This document shows positions 1 to 31,397 of a stretch of DNA of 64,000 nucleotides, piece after piece. Both the position numbers and the translations under genes were made by a program. Position 1 is the stretch's first letter, and every line of letters starts with the position of its first letter. The stretch comes from Cliona cf. orientalis. Lineage: Eukaryota > Porifera > Demospongiae > Clionaida > Clionaidae. The stretch spans positions 6,262,001-6,326,000 of the forward strand of contig OZ005702.1 of the NCBI GenBank assembly GCA_963930775.1, written 5' to 3'. The notes below the pieces were generated by a model. The model was not told the DNA's origin. It did no database searches and saw only the letters and a program-made list of their open reading frames with translations.

Positions 1-135
1 AATCTGTTGTACTCATAGCACCTACAACATAGCTACACTGACAAGTTATTTCGAGGGGTACATGTCTGTTGCTGATGTCATCGTCGGCATGAGATCTATA
101 GGCACTCAGCGACTCTCGCAAGCACACTGAATGAA

Positions 136-19693
<19,558 letters not shown>

Positions 19694-20195
19694 TATTGAT
19701 AGCCACAAACGGTGACCAGAAGCGCGCTATTTGGAGTCTTTGTCTATGAATAACTGGACGACCCCGTACCATTTTAAGGTCGAAGTTCATTGATAAGCGC
19801 ATGCGCATTGAAATAGTCGCGCGCTCATGAGATCCCGATCTGGGGACGAGGCTAGAGATCCTAACATAGCTAAATGGTCACCAGCAGATTTGTGCAGGTT
19901 ACAAATGATGAATGGTGGTAAACGATTGTAGAATTTGTGCCCATTACGATGTCGTCTTCAGACCCCGCCCTCTACCTTTGCGACCCCACAATCCGAAAAA
20001 AACCCTTATCTTTAATACTTTCAACGTATAAACCAGGTGTGTAGCAGCTAGCTTGGTATAAATACACACACACACGCACACACACAATGGTCTGATACCT
20101 TCGTGTGTCCACACAACATTGATAGCTACACCAGTCCTATAATATATACCTCTTGCGCATGCGCCGTGATCGCTCAGTATTGCGGAGCTAGCGAG
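19694..20195. promoter_or_regulatory. Divergent upstream region of PCGF3/5 (left) and receptor phosphatase (right)
   Basis: Only about 500 bp separates the two start codons, so the promoters must be close or shared. It contains several palindromic 'gcgcatgcgc'-type sites (around 19798-19808 and 20155-20165), which resemble NRF-1-like motifs of CpG promoters, and a CA run at 20065-20090. No TATA box is obvious for either side. Shared control is inferred. Confidence 0.45.
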
Positions 20196-23100
20196 ATGGT
20201 GCTTTTTGGTTGTGATCGTGACTACCGAAGCCTCTTCTTTCTGGGGCTACTACTATTATCTACTCCACTAGCAGTTGGAGGACAGCAAGGTAACCTCGAT
20301 AGCCCTAGTTTGGGGTGCCCGCCCTTCCTATGAAGGGGCTCACTGGGATGACAGCTACCCTCTTAGACAACAAATTTAGCTACTGCCCTAGCATGAGCAA
20401 AACGTATTAAACGTCATAATATATTATTTATTATATAAATCCTGATCGTGCACACATGTATCATTAGTTGGTGTATCTCTCAAGGTCCAAGGAGTAACCG
20501 TACCCAATAACAGTCTGGTGGATATTGATGATCTCCTCTATCGCACAAACCATGAGCCAGAGTTAGAAGATCCCTCAAACAACAATACCACACTTCATGA
20601 TGCAGCATTACTATGTGTAACTGACCTAGTAGAGTGTTGTGAGTCACCCCAGCCTCGTGGTGATTGGTACTATCCTGATGGGCGTGTAGTTGAGTTTGAT
20701 GGGAATCCTAATAACACAGTATTTCGAGCAAATCGAGGCCAAAACGAAGTCAGAAATGGACAACAATTTTATGGCTCAGTTCGTCTGTGGCGCAGATATG
20801 GTCCAATGGAAAGAGGTCGTTTCCATTGTGAAATATCCAGCGCTGCCAATCCCAATGTTAATCAGACCCTCTACGCCAACATTTGTGAGCTTTATTTCAC
20901 TTGATGCATGTATTTTACGTTAATAATTATTAAGTATCTTACTCTAGTGAATTTTGGGTTCCGTTATGATATTGACCCAGTGACGATCTCTCCCTCCACT
21001 GGCTCCACTGCCACTACTGCTGGGCAGAGACACTATTCACTGACATGCTCAGTAACTCTCTTTGAACCAAGTCATCTAGATCTAACCTCTGGTGTACCTT
21101 CACCAAACTTTCAGTGGTCCTTTGATGGCACCTCACTTCCCTCAGGTGTGACTGCTATGCCAACTGTCATGAACAGCAGCAACTCCACTAGCGAGACCTA
21201 CACCAGTACTCTGCAGTTTTCTCCACTGAGTCAGTCTCATGCAGGGATGTACACATGTCGAGTTGGGGCTGGAAGCTTGATGAACAGAGCTATGGTTACT
21301 ATGGATGGTATGATAAGAATAACAGCATAATAATGCAACATTAATTAATAATAATTATAACTAGCTATAGATCTCATATTATTAAGTTTTTGTAATTCTC
21401 AGTAGTCATATTCGAGTACTCAGCTTTTCAATGTTAGCTGGAAGGACGCTAGGGATAGCTAGCTATAGCTATAATAAGCTGCATAAACTTTGTATGCTCA
21501 CTTTGAATGATCACCGTTTGACTGTTATAGTAGCCATCACTGGATGCCATTCAGTAAGGCTGTGGTGATACTGCATGAGTAGCTTCCAGCATGTGATAAG
21601 CTCAGTGGAGTGAAGGATATAGCTGTTGAATTATCAACTTACGTCAGAGTCCTTCTATTCTTAGTCCAAATTGTTACTGGGTAAAGCTTAGCTATTAGCT
21701 CAAGAAACACCACAAGTTAGAGTGTTGCCAGTTCGTCCCACCATCAGGGGTGCATTGAGATTAGCAGTTATGTATAGGGCAAGTAAATAACCATATGATA
21801 ACTATGATTATTCCGATATGCAGTCCCAGATCCACAATCCGTCACTGTCACTAGCAGCCTTGGAACCATGGTTCTCAGTGGATCTGACGTTACTCTGACA
21901 TGTTCTGTGCAAATGGGTGAAAATATACTTTCAGCCCATCTTGAGTCACTTATGATGGTGAATGCTTCAATCACCAAGCCAGATGGGACTGTAGTGGTCC
22001 TATCTAACCCAGAGATAGAGGGCACAGCCTACAAGTTAACTACTCGAGTAATCTCCTTTGGTGACGATGATGTTGGAAACTACACCTGCAACGCTACAGT
22101 CAAGCCATCGCCTTCTGCAGTTTACCTCACTGGAATGGGTCAACTTGTGTCTAGTCCTTTCCAAATAGTAATAGGTAATGCAGATAATACTGATATGAAT
22201 TCACACACTGACAGCTTTCCCTATTCTATATACTTAATACTACCCCTTGATATTCCTCAATTTCGATCAATTCAGGTGGCAGGACTGATAGTGGTGGCAG
22301 CAATTCAGGGGCCATTGCAGGAGGTGTGATCATTATCACCATAGTATTATCTGTGGGGGTAGCAGTTCTTATCATCTTCATAATATTATTATTTATGTAA
22401 GTCACATATCACTATATAAATCAACAGAATCCTGTAGTGGCTCATAATATAATATTATTTCTACTGGCCTACTTGCACAGGAGGAGGAGAAGGAGATGTT
22501 CAATTGGGTCTCAAAAACAAGCAAAGAAACACCCTCCTATTCCCATTGAGTATAGCAAAAGGGATGACTTAGAGTGCATTGAATTGGAAAACAATGACAG
22601 TTATAATATGATTCGCTTTAGAAATAGCCCCATGCCCAGATTTATAGAGCCACAGATCACAAAGTATCCCTCAGATGCAGCCGTCATTGAGGAAGAAGGA
22701 GTGTACTCTAGGATTGATGGGGAACCAGTCAGAGCAGACTATGCCCATGAGATTGGATCAGACAGGAGCCTGACCATTCCCTCCACGGAACTGAAACACT
22801 CCCGAGTTCACGACACAGAGGCTGCCAACAAGGCGGATGGAGGAACTTCAGCAGATGTGGGTGGCGGTGAGGTGGTGTACTCCAATCCCATTCCCATACC
22901 ATGGTTTGGGAAACATGTTGCTGAACTTCATACTAACTCAAATCAACCTTTCAAAGATCTCTACCAGGTTGTGTTTCATGACATAAAACAAACATCTTAT
23001 AAGGCTTCTATTGGATAGCAGCTAGCTATAATTATTATACTTGTTTGTATTATGATCTTAAGCTTCAGTTTTCATATTATCATCACCTGCATGCAAGCAC

Positions 23101-26100
23101 CTTATTCATGTTCTACTCCATTCAGGCACTGGATACTGGAGAGGAAGGGCATAGTATTGAATATGCCACCAAACCTGAAATAAAACCACTCAATAGATTT
23201 GCAAATGTTGTTTGTAAGTGAAACTTTAATAGTCTCGTACTCAGGCTCCCCAATCTTTTTGTCTTGAATCCGATGAAAAAGATTGGGGACCCTGGATACG
23301 AGACTGGATCTATGAATATAGCTGGATTGATTATTATATAGATGGTATATACTTTGCTTTCAGATGATGACAATCGTATTATTCTGAAGCCTCTAACTGG
23401 TGTCAGTGACTGTCAGAGAGACTACATCAACGCGTGCTATGTTGATGTATGTGAATTTATTTTTCATCGGCTACCTATATTATACTCAAAATAATATCAC
23501 TACTATAATAATTTATATGGAAGGAGTTTTTGTTTATGATGTTTGTTTTGCATTCCAAAACTCTTATACAGGGCTACTCTATTCTAAACAAGTTCATAGT
23601 CACTCAAGGTAAGCTAGCTATATACATGTAGCTACGCAGGCATGTGAATACTATAGGGTGTAGCTACATAGCCCAGATCGACATAGATACATATAATAAT
23701 ATTATACATAATATATATGCATGCATAATAATGGGAGCCTGACCATTCATGGACACACACATACACACTCACACACACATGCATGCTATGATAATGTGGC
23801 TAGTGCTGTATGTGCTGCCCTCCTTAATTCATCATGAAAATTAATGTAAGAAGTCCTTTAGTTAGTGTTTTGCTTGAACTAGCTAATCTGAAGCTCTCAG
23901 TTTATTCTTAAAAAAATCCATAGCACTGACCGTGTGTACATGTGATGACAGCAAGAGATGAGCTCTTTACCTTATTTGTTCAAAAGAATAGGCTCCGGTG
24001 TTGCATGCTTGCATATATTGCTGACAAACTTTTCACTAAATCAACAAGGATAGCAATTTGAATCAGTCAGCTCAATTATAAACAAGATGCATGATCACAA
24101 ACATTACACAGCAATACTTTTTTACATTATTGTCCTGCTCACTGACAGATCCGCTACCTAAGACGGTGGTGGACTTTTGGCGGCTAATTTGGCAGGAGCG
24201 TCCCCCTACCATCGTCATGGTAACCGAGGGTACTCGTATCAAGTGTCAGCAGTATTGGCCGGAGAGTGGGAAGAAAGATTTTGGACCTTTTCAAGTGACC
24301 ATAACTGAACACCAGATCTTTGCAGACTACACCATCAGAACTCTCTCTGTCTCGGTAAGATACGTAGTTAATAATTAATTTTTGGAGAAATTAGAAGATA
24401 ACTTTGTTTGTAGTTTGGTTCAGAATGTTCCCACAAGGTGACTCAATACCACTTCACTGCCTGGCCTGATGATGGGGTACCAGACCATGCCGCACCCATC
24501 TTAGCCTTCCATAGGAGAGTCAAGGTTCAGCACCATCCCTCCAGGAGACCCATGCTAGTACACTGCAGGTCTTTAAGAAACATAATTGAACCTCACTGAT
24601 TTTGTTACACATTTTGGTTTTGTCATGTAGTGGTGGTGTGGGTTGCACAGGTACATTCATTGTCATTGATAACATCTTGGAGCAGATAGAGAAAGAGCAG
24701 GTGGTGGACATCTCAGGAGCCATCACCAAGATTCGACAAAGAAGAATGAAAATGGTCCCAAATCATGTAAGATCTCTAGCTATATACGCAAAATTCTCTG
24801 ATCTGAAATAATTAATGAATCTCTCGATCCACATAATGTCAAAAAGGATCAATTTATGTTCATCCATGATGCCATTCTGGAGTCAGTCACCTGTGGAGAC
24901 ACACAAATCACAACTACAGATTTGAAGATGACAGTGGATAAAATGAAGAGGAATGATAACAAAAAGCAGCTTCATGGATTTCACTACCAATTTAAGGTGC
25001 ATGTATAGAGAGTTATGAGGTAAGGGGTCGTTACTCCTCTACTTTTGCAGATTTTGGAGCAGGTTTCTCCTAGCCCTGAGGAAGTTCACTGTGGTGTGGC
25101 TCTAAGCTGCCCAGACCGAAATCGCAGTGACAAATTTCTTCCTTGTAAGTTAATACAGTCGAGCCTCCGAACAAAGGACACTTTGGGAACGGGCCTCTTG
25201 TCCTTTGCTCGGAGGTTGTCCCTATCTCGGAGGTTCATGATTTTTCAACCCATTTTGATTGTATTATCCTTAACAAGTTAGTAAATGCACTGAAAAGCAT
25301 AATAAGAGCAGTAGGGATGATAATCAAGTGATTGGTATGTTCTGTTTTCAGTATCAACATAGCACAGGCTGAATTTTTTTGTTTCTGAAGTACTGGCTAC
25401 TCCAAAATCGTTATCTGGATTCAAGGCTAATATTATTATCGCGCATGCAGCATAATATCGCGACCGCCTAGATTGCGACAAAGGTGGGCGTGGCATCGTT
25501 GATTTAAGGGCGTGGTTTCCGGATGTCCGCTATTTAGAGGCAGTTTTGCATTGAAAAGTCACGTTGGGAGCTTGGATCTTGTCCGCTGTCCGGAATCGAG
25601 AAGCGTCCGCTTCTCGGAGGTTGCTAATGTATTATAACTATGCTAAATTCAATCGGTAACATGGCACTTGTCCGCTATAGAGAGGTTGTCCGCTTCTCGG
25701 AGGGTCCGTTATCAGAGGCTCGACTGTATTCCCTGAATGTGTGGGTGTAGTCAGTAGCTAGCTAGCTATAATAATTGAAGGGTCGAGAACCAGAGTGGCC
25801 TAACCCCAAATTGAATGTGGGAAATTGTCTAAAAAGCTCAAAAATGGACTAAAAACCAAACACCCTACTCTACCAAATCACTCAAATTTTCAAAAATGTG
25901 AATTATCTGTTGCTCACGAAATGCATTTTTAACATGTTTTCAAGATTAGGGGGGCTAACTCAACATTTGTGGGTTAATTAGGCCACTCTGGTTCTGAGCC
26001 CTTCAATTATTATTATGCAATCATAATACCTTGGTCTTTCTAGCTGATCGTTGGAGGGTCGTTCTAAAAGCAGAGCAGCCAGACTACATACATGCAGTCA

Positions 26101-27034
26101 ATATTGATGTGAGTTTGGTAACGTCTTGCTAAGAATGTCTTATGGGCATTACTATTATTGCACTGAAAACTACATTTCTAGCTGTCAAAGTTGTGATAAT
26201 AATTATTATTAAATTTTTAGCTCACAACATTGCAGGTCCTAAGCATGCACTGACTTTTGTATTAATGCAGGGCTACAAGCAAAAGAGAGCATTCATAGTT
26301 GCAGAAGGTCCAATGCAGTCCACAGTGAGAAACTTTTGGAAGATGATTTACGAGCACAACTGTGCTGTGGTGGTGATGACATCATCTTTAATTGAGGGAG
26401 GGCAGGAGGCCAGTGCTCAGTACTGGCCTGACAGTGGAATAGCTCATTATGGAGAGTTTGCTGTGGACCTACTGGGAGAAGAGAAATTGCAGGGATTTAA
26501 GATTAGAAATCTTAGTGTCTTAAATACCAAGGTGTGCCCACAATTACGTGGGATATTAGCATTAAATTTTTATCCTAATTAACTTTTCAGTCTCAGAAGG
26601 CACATCAAGTTACTCAGTTTCATATCACATGCTGGAGGTCTGATGGTCACTGCTCCAACCTGAAGAGTATCACCGATGTGATTGAGGAGATGACCAAGAT
26701 CCAGATAAGATCAGGCAACAAACCCATTGTTGTCCACTGCAGTGATACAGTGACTCGCAGTGGAATGTTCTGTGCCATTGCAACCACCATTGAGAGATGC
26801 AAGACAGAGGGAGTGGTGGATGTGTTCCAGGTCGTCAAGGCTCTGCGAGTACGGAAACCAGGGGCCATTCCAACTGTGGTGAGTGTACTCAAGCAGAGCT
26901 ACTTCTGATAATCATCTTGCGAAATTTTTTTACTCTGTTTCCCTCTGATGCAGGAAAACTACAAGCTCATTTTCGACACAATTTTGGTGTATCTGGAATC
27001 TTTTGATACTTACGCCAACTTCAGGAACATTTAA
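20196..27034 (+). CDS. Receptor-type protein tyrosine phosphatase, Ig ectodomain, two phosphatase domains, 18 exons
   Basis: Exons: 20196-20289, 20492-20884, 20948-21307, 21824-22174, 22276-22396, 22481-22967, 23126-23213, 23364-23446, 23572-23608, 24149-24354, 24414-24568, 24631-24766, 24847-24996, 25051-25144, 26044-26108, 26271-26531, 26591-26878, 26954-27034. They give 1149 aa. Order: signal peptide (1-30); N-terminal Ig-like region with adjacent cysteines (about 32-162); two Ig domains (about 163-400); transmembrane helix (about 415-440) followed by RRRRR; acidic tail; D1 (about 610-920); D2 (about 925-1149). D1 keeps WPD (757-759) and the P-loop Cys791, but the P-loop reads HCSGGVGCTG, with Cys where the invariant Arg should be. 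D2 keeps HCSDTVTRSG (Cys1077, Arg1083) but has CWRSDG instead of WPD. Both domains are probably weak or inactive. Exon 6's donor (after CTCTACCAG) is the least certain junction. Confidence 0.88.
23231..23305. repeat. 74-bp near-perfect hairpin in an RPTP intron
   Basis: Arms 23231-23260 and 23275-23305 are inverted copies ('agtctcgtactcaggctccc' against its complement, with about 3 mismatches) around a 14-bp loop. It lies 18 bp after the exon 7 donor and may be a tiny MITE. Confidence 0.7.
23609..24148. other. RPTP intron 9
   Basis: AT-rich, with a CA microsatellite at about 23754-23780. No exon or element recognised. Confidence 0.6.
25156..25726. mobile_element. 571-bp TIR element in RPTP intron
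   Basis: Left end CAGTCGAGCCTCCGA, right end TCAGAGGCTCGACTG, flanked by TA on both sides. Subterminal repeats 'tctcggaggttgtcc' recur in both orientations. No transposase frame. It resembles a non-autonomous Tc1/mariner-type element. Confidence 0.85.
25774..26008. mobile_element. ~235-bp TIR element in RPTP intron
   Basis: Ends ATTGAAGGGTCGAGAACCAG and its complement (CTGGTTCTGAGCCCTTCAAT), with 'agtggcc' extending the match. Non-coding. It lies 35 bp before the D2 first exon, next to 25156-25726 in the same intron. Confidence 0.8.
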
Positions 27035-27144
27035 ATACAACAAACATGTTTCATAATAATAATTATTATTAGATTAGCAATAAGTATTTAGTTGTGTAAA
27101 GTCGATAATTATAACAATGCCATAATTTTAATGACATTGCCACT

Positions 27145-27150
27145 AATAAA
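27145..27150 (+). terminator. Candidate poly(A) signal of the receptor phosphatase
   Basis: AATAAA, 111 bp after the stop codon and within the 229-bp gap to the convergent STRAD-like gene. Confidence 0.5.
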
Positions 27151-27263
27151 AACATTATTGAAACAAGTCACGACATCGTACAAGCATTAACACAAAGTCT
27201 AGTGAGTGTGATGATAATAATATGAAGCAGCTGCTATGATGTGTGTATTATGCATGAGCTGAG

Positions 27264-30200
27264 TTACGCTACCCAAGGATCTTGTAGAGTTAATTTTCCA
27301 GCAGCTCCCTCCAGAGACTCAATCATGGATGGAATGTACTCTATAGAATAAACAAACTCGTGTTACCCACTCAAGAAAATTGATATGAATGCCTACCATT
27401 GTCTGGAGCTAGGGCAGATGTGTCAAGAGGAACAACTGGTTTCAGTAGGTCCTTCAGAGGAGGAGCACCTATCGACTTCTTACGGAGCTAAAATTAGAGA
27501 TAAGAAAGTTACATTCGTACTATATACACAAAAGTAGATGTACATGTACAATGTACATGCACACAAAAGTCTTCATTGTACTATCCCTCCGTATAAACAA
27601 TTTCAGACCTAGTCGATCACCAAAATTAATGATGATTTAGGCACACCTATAACTAAGTAAGAAAGCATAGCGGCTATGTATGTGTAAGGAGCTCTAACAT
27701 TAAATTTTGTGCAGAGAGACAGTGCTAAAATTAATGTACACAAAATGGGCCATTTCTCTAATCAGATCACACATTTCGTGTACCTGTATAATATCCCATG
27801 TAGGTACATGAGTATGTACGGTGTACTGAATTTTACTCTATATGAGTTTACTAAAGGGAGTACTTACTCTAAGAAAGGACATAGAGAGTAGCTTTGAAGG
27901 AGAGGGTCTGTACACTGGATTAGGATGAACACACAAGTCAACAACCTACATGTAAGGAAAGAACCAAATACTCATCATGACAGACTGCTCATGGTGGATA
28001 GTCAATACTCAGTCTTACCTTGGAGAATGTGTTTGAAAATGGTGCTGGCTCTTCCCCGTCCTGTCTGCGCATCAAGATTGGGGGATGCCCTCTCAACTTT
28101 AACATCATTATCTGTGAACGTCACACACAAACCATGACATTGTGAAAAATAGAAATTGGTTATATATCTCCAAACTCGGATACATTACTAATGGAAAAAT
28201 GGGGATTGTGGTGGAGTGCCCATGGGTACTTACATGTACATGTACATGTACTGGGCCACTATGGTGTACCGTGTTTATTCTAATAGAACGCAAGCTAAAA
28301 ATAATTACAATTGTGCGATTTTCTGGTAAAGATTGTCACGTGCTCCATTAAAATGCACAATGAAAAATTCTATCTTGCGCTAATTAGATCATGCATTTTA
28401 TTAGCATAAACACGGTATTTCAGAGTTCTTCCCAGGATAAAAAATTAATGAAGGCCTAGCGGGTGGGCGTGGTTTGGGCGGAGATCGTGACCACATCAAT
28501 CATTTTGGTTCCCACATCAAAGAAATAGGGCTATGGAAGGCATGGGGGCCGCTATGCTGAAAGGGCCTGGGGAGAACATCTGTATTTAATGAGTAACACT
28601 ATTCCCGTACCTCAGTGACAGGTAGTCCAGCAAAGGGAGCCTCTCCAGTAGCCAGCTCCAGAGCAGCGATACCAATGCTGTACGTGTCAGACTTGAACGA
28701 GTAGCCAGAGAGGTCCTGGGCTAAGACTTCCGGAGCCAGCCAGCAGATGTTGTCTACTGTGCTGGAGAAGTGTCCGTGGAGAGCCTTCTGCCTTGTGCCT
28801 TCGTTGATCATGGAGATCACGCTTCTCAGTCCAGACAGCTTCACAACACCATCCTCACTGATCAGAAAGTGCTTGGCTCTGATGCTCCTGCATAGATGAG
28901 TGTGGCGAGTAATATCAATTACCGTATACTCTGGTTAATAAGCGCATGCTCTTATAGTGGCAAACAGAACGACAGTATGCACTTAATAAAGGATATGCGC
29001 TTATATGGCACATAACCACACCCACAAACGTTTGGGCATGTGATGGATGCGAGGCCCACTCGTGCTAGCACTAGGTGCTCGATCGATCGCTTAAGCGTCT
29101 ACAGGATCTGGACTCTACATACTTTCCAGCCGGTCAACGTCAGGTTCATAGAACGCCATGCTTATTAAGCGCATGCGCTTAATAAACAATAGTTTGTGAC
29201 GAGAAGAGAGTATGCGCTTAATAACCAGAGTTTACGGTACATCAGTGAACAAGCTACTGCAAAAGTTGGGACCCTTAAAAAACCCAAAAAACTCAGCAGT
29301 CTCTATCTTTTACATGTGCAAAATCTCCAAGGACAAATAAAGTAGCTTGCTAGGGATTAAAACGTCAATTCCCTTAATAGTATGGTGCACAGAAACTTCA
29401 AAGATATCCACAAACACAATGTTACAGTAGTTGAAAGATCAAAAGCTTACCTGTGCACATAGCCGAGATTATGAAGATAATAGAGACCCTGGACTACGTC
29501 CCTGAGGATGACGGCTATCACCTCTTGTTTGAAGCCATTGCGAAACGGCTGAGCAGAGTGCATGATGTCAGCACATGAACCTAAAGTAGAAACGTAATAT
29601 TAAATTTTAGCTGAACCCTCCCTTCTCTTTCTCTCTCTCTCTCCCTCTCTCCCTTCCCTCTATCTCTCTCTTCCTCCCTCTCTCTCACACTTATATGTAC
29701 ACCTTCTCTTTCTCCCTTCCCTCCCCTCCCCCATACCCTCTCCCACCTTCCCGCTATCTCTCCCTCCCTCTCTCACACACTCACGCTTTCTCTTTTTCCC
29801 CTTCCCTCCCCTTCCCCACAGAGCACCAGTGATCTCCCCACCATACTCGAGGCGTATCATCCTTACTAGTTTCTCGTACAAATCGGCTGTGAAGCGATTA
29901 AAAAGTTTGAAGCACCAACAAGCCATGCCCTCCCATGTCTGTTTGCCTTTTAAGTTATCACAGCTTACCGTAGTGCATGAGAGGCTGCACCGCCCAGAGG
30001 TGTACTCCGACCACAAAGCTGGAGAGATAGCAGGCAATGTTGTGATGGTGAAGCAGCTGAGAGAGCTTCATCTCCTGCTGTATCTCCTCCAGCTGCTCAC
30101 TGCTCAGGAGCTCAAGGTTGATCAGACGAACAGTGTTGAAGAAGTTTGTTGGTTTGTGTTTTGCTATGAGGATCCTGGCCAGACCGTTGAATCCAATACC

Positions 30201-31064
30201 TGCATATGCAATCATTATATCCATACATTGAATATACATGTAAACCTGTGTTAGTTGGTGCCAAAATTAATGTGTAAATCACTAATGGCTATTTGGCATA
30301 TTGGAGGGAATTAGCACCACATTATAGTATAGATTGCTGTGTACATGCCCCTTCCCCCCCCCCCCCCAGCATGCATTACCGTACCACCTTTTAGAATATA
30401 GTTACAATAAATACTGTGATCTGATTGGTCACTCAGAGGTCTCTATTTCTCATAGAGATCTATATGCTTCTAAGAGTAGCTCCCTCGCTTTGCTCGTGAT
30501 GGTACAGCCTCGGGCCTTCAGGTCTCTTAAATGCGTAGAGACCTTGGACTTGGTCTCTAACTATTATGTAAAATAATGTGACAGATCAACACCCAATTTT
30601 ACCAAGCATGCGTTAAACTTGATCTCTGAGATCAACAGTCACACTAACAGGGTTGGTGAGGTCCAAGAAATTGAATTTAAAAACTGGCCATCTTACTTTT
30701 ATAGCATGTGAAATACAACAAAGCACGAGCCATAGCTCTAGCTCACCTATGGATGTATAAATGATATAGTCCATTGGGTCAGAGGTCAACTTGACGGGAG
30801 GTGCTTGCTCCAACAGGTTACCCGTAGAGCTTTGCTTGGAACCTCGTCTGAGACCTCTGTACTCCTCCTTCGAAAAGACATACAGATGTGTTTAATACAA
30901 TAATATGGCTGGCTACTCTCCCTGAGCTCTGCTTAGTTGCCCTCTCACTTTTTGTGTCTCTTTCTTTCCCCACCCCTCCCTCTTTCTCCCTCCCTCCCTC
31001 TCTCTCCTACTCTCTCTCTTTCTCTCTATCTCTCGCCTCTCTTTTAACTCACTTTTGAAGCCAT
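27264..31064 (-). CDS. STRADA/B-like: STRAD-like pseudokinase (LKB1 adaptor family), 9 coding exons
   Basis: Exons (minus): 31053-31064 (coding part), 30747-30867, 29969-30199, 29451-29580, 28611-28887, 28019-28111, 27868-27945, 27397-27487, 27264-27340. They give 369 aa with all phases consistent. STRAD binds LKB1 and MO25 and activates LKB1 without catalysing phosphorylation. Kinase fold: GIGFNG loop; TVRLINLE, with Arg where active kinases have the ATP-binding Lys; HLWAVQPLMHYG hinge; LGYVHRSIRAKHFLI in place of the catalytic loop; KLSGLRS in place of DFG; WLAPEVL with KSDTYSIGI; RPSPSKLL near the end of the C-lobe. These losses match vertebrate STRAD rather than an active STE20 kinase. 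The C-terminus is DPWVA, where vertebrate STRAD ends in WEF, the MO25 contact. Head-to-head with the dehydrogenase gene. Confidence 0.88.
28269..28415. mobile_element. 147-bp TIR MITE, family B copy 2
   Basis: CCGTGTTTATTCTAATAGAA at the left and the complement of CCGTGTTTATGCTAATA at the right, with TA on both sides. Same family as 14670-14839. In the STRAD intron. Confidence 0.85.
28922..29237. mobile_element. 316-bp TIR MITE in STRAD intron
   Basis: TA-CCGTATACTCTGGTTAATAAGC at the left and its near-complement at the right. 'atgcgcttaataa' repeats recur inside. Non-coding. Confidence 0.85.
29619..29820. repeat. CT-rich low-complexity tract
   Basis: About 200 bp of tctctc/ccctcc in the STRAD intron (pyrimidine on the plus strand, purine in the gene sense). 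A similar tract is at 30938-31040 and a poly-C run at 30351-30368. Confidence 0.85.
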
Positions 31065-31397
31065 TGTTAGAGGCTGGGTGGGCTCACATAGGTTGTTATC
31101 ACTGTCAGCTGGAGCTACTCTCCTACCCCTTTCAGAGCAACATGAGAGCTGAAACAAAAAAGCACACGGTATAAATAGAAACCTTACGATTATAGGACGT
31201 TCACACTAACCATTCCATGAAGTTAACGGGTGACATTCAAGGCGCGAGTTGTCACATAGATTTTCTATTTAGCGCACACCACAACATACAAAGGTCATAG
31301 GAGGGTGGGGTCAATGTGGGCGGGTATTGTTGTTGGTTGCGCTGAGGGCGGGGCTGGAACACGCTCGGTATGGCTGTATGGTGACCTTGCTGCCATC
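31065..31397. promoter_or_regulatory. Divergent region between STRAD-like and dehydrogenase genes
   Basis: 333 bp between the two start codons. An upstream STRAD splice acceptor at 31149 (ttttgtttcag) shows that part of it is STRAD 5' UTR with an intron. No TATA box was placed with confidence. A shared promoter is inferred from the spacing only. Confidence 0.4.

Noticed and set aside
29660..30254. Long frames on both strands over the CT-rich tract
   Set aside because: Low-complexity artefacts overlapping a real STRAD exon on the minus strand.
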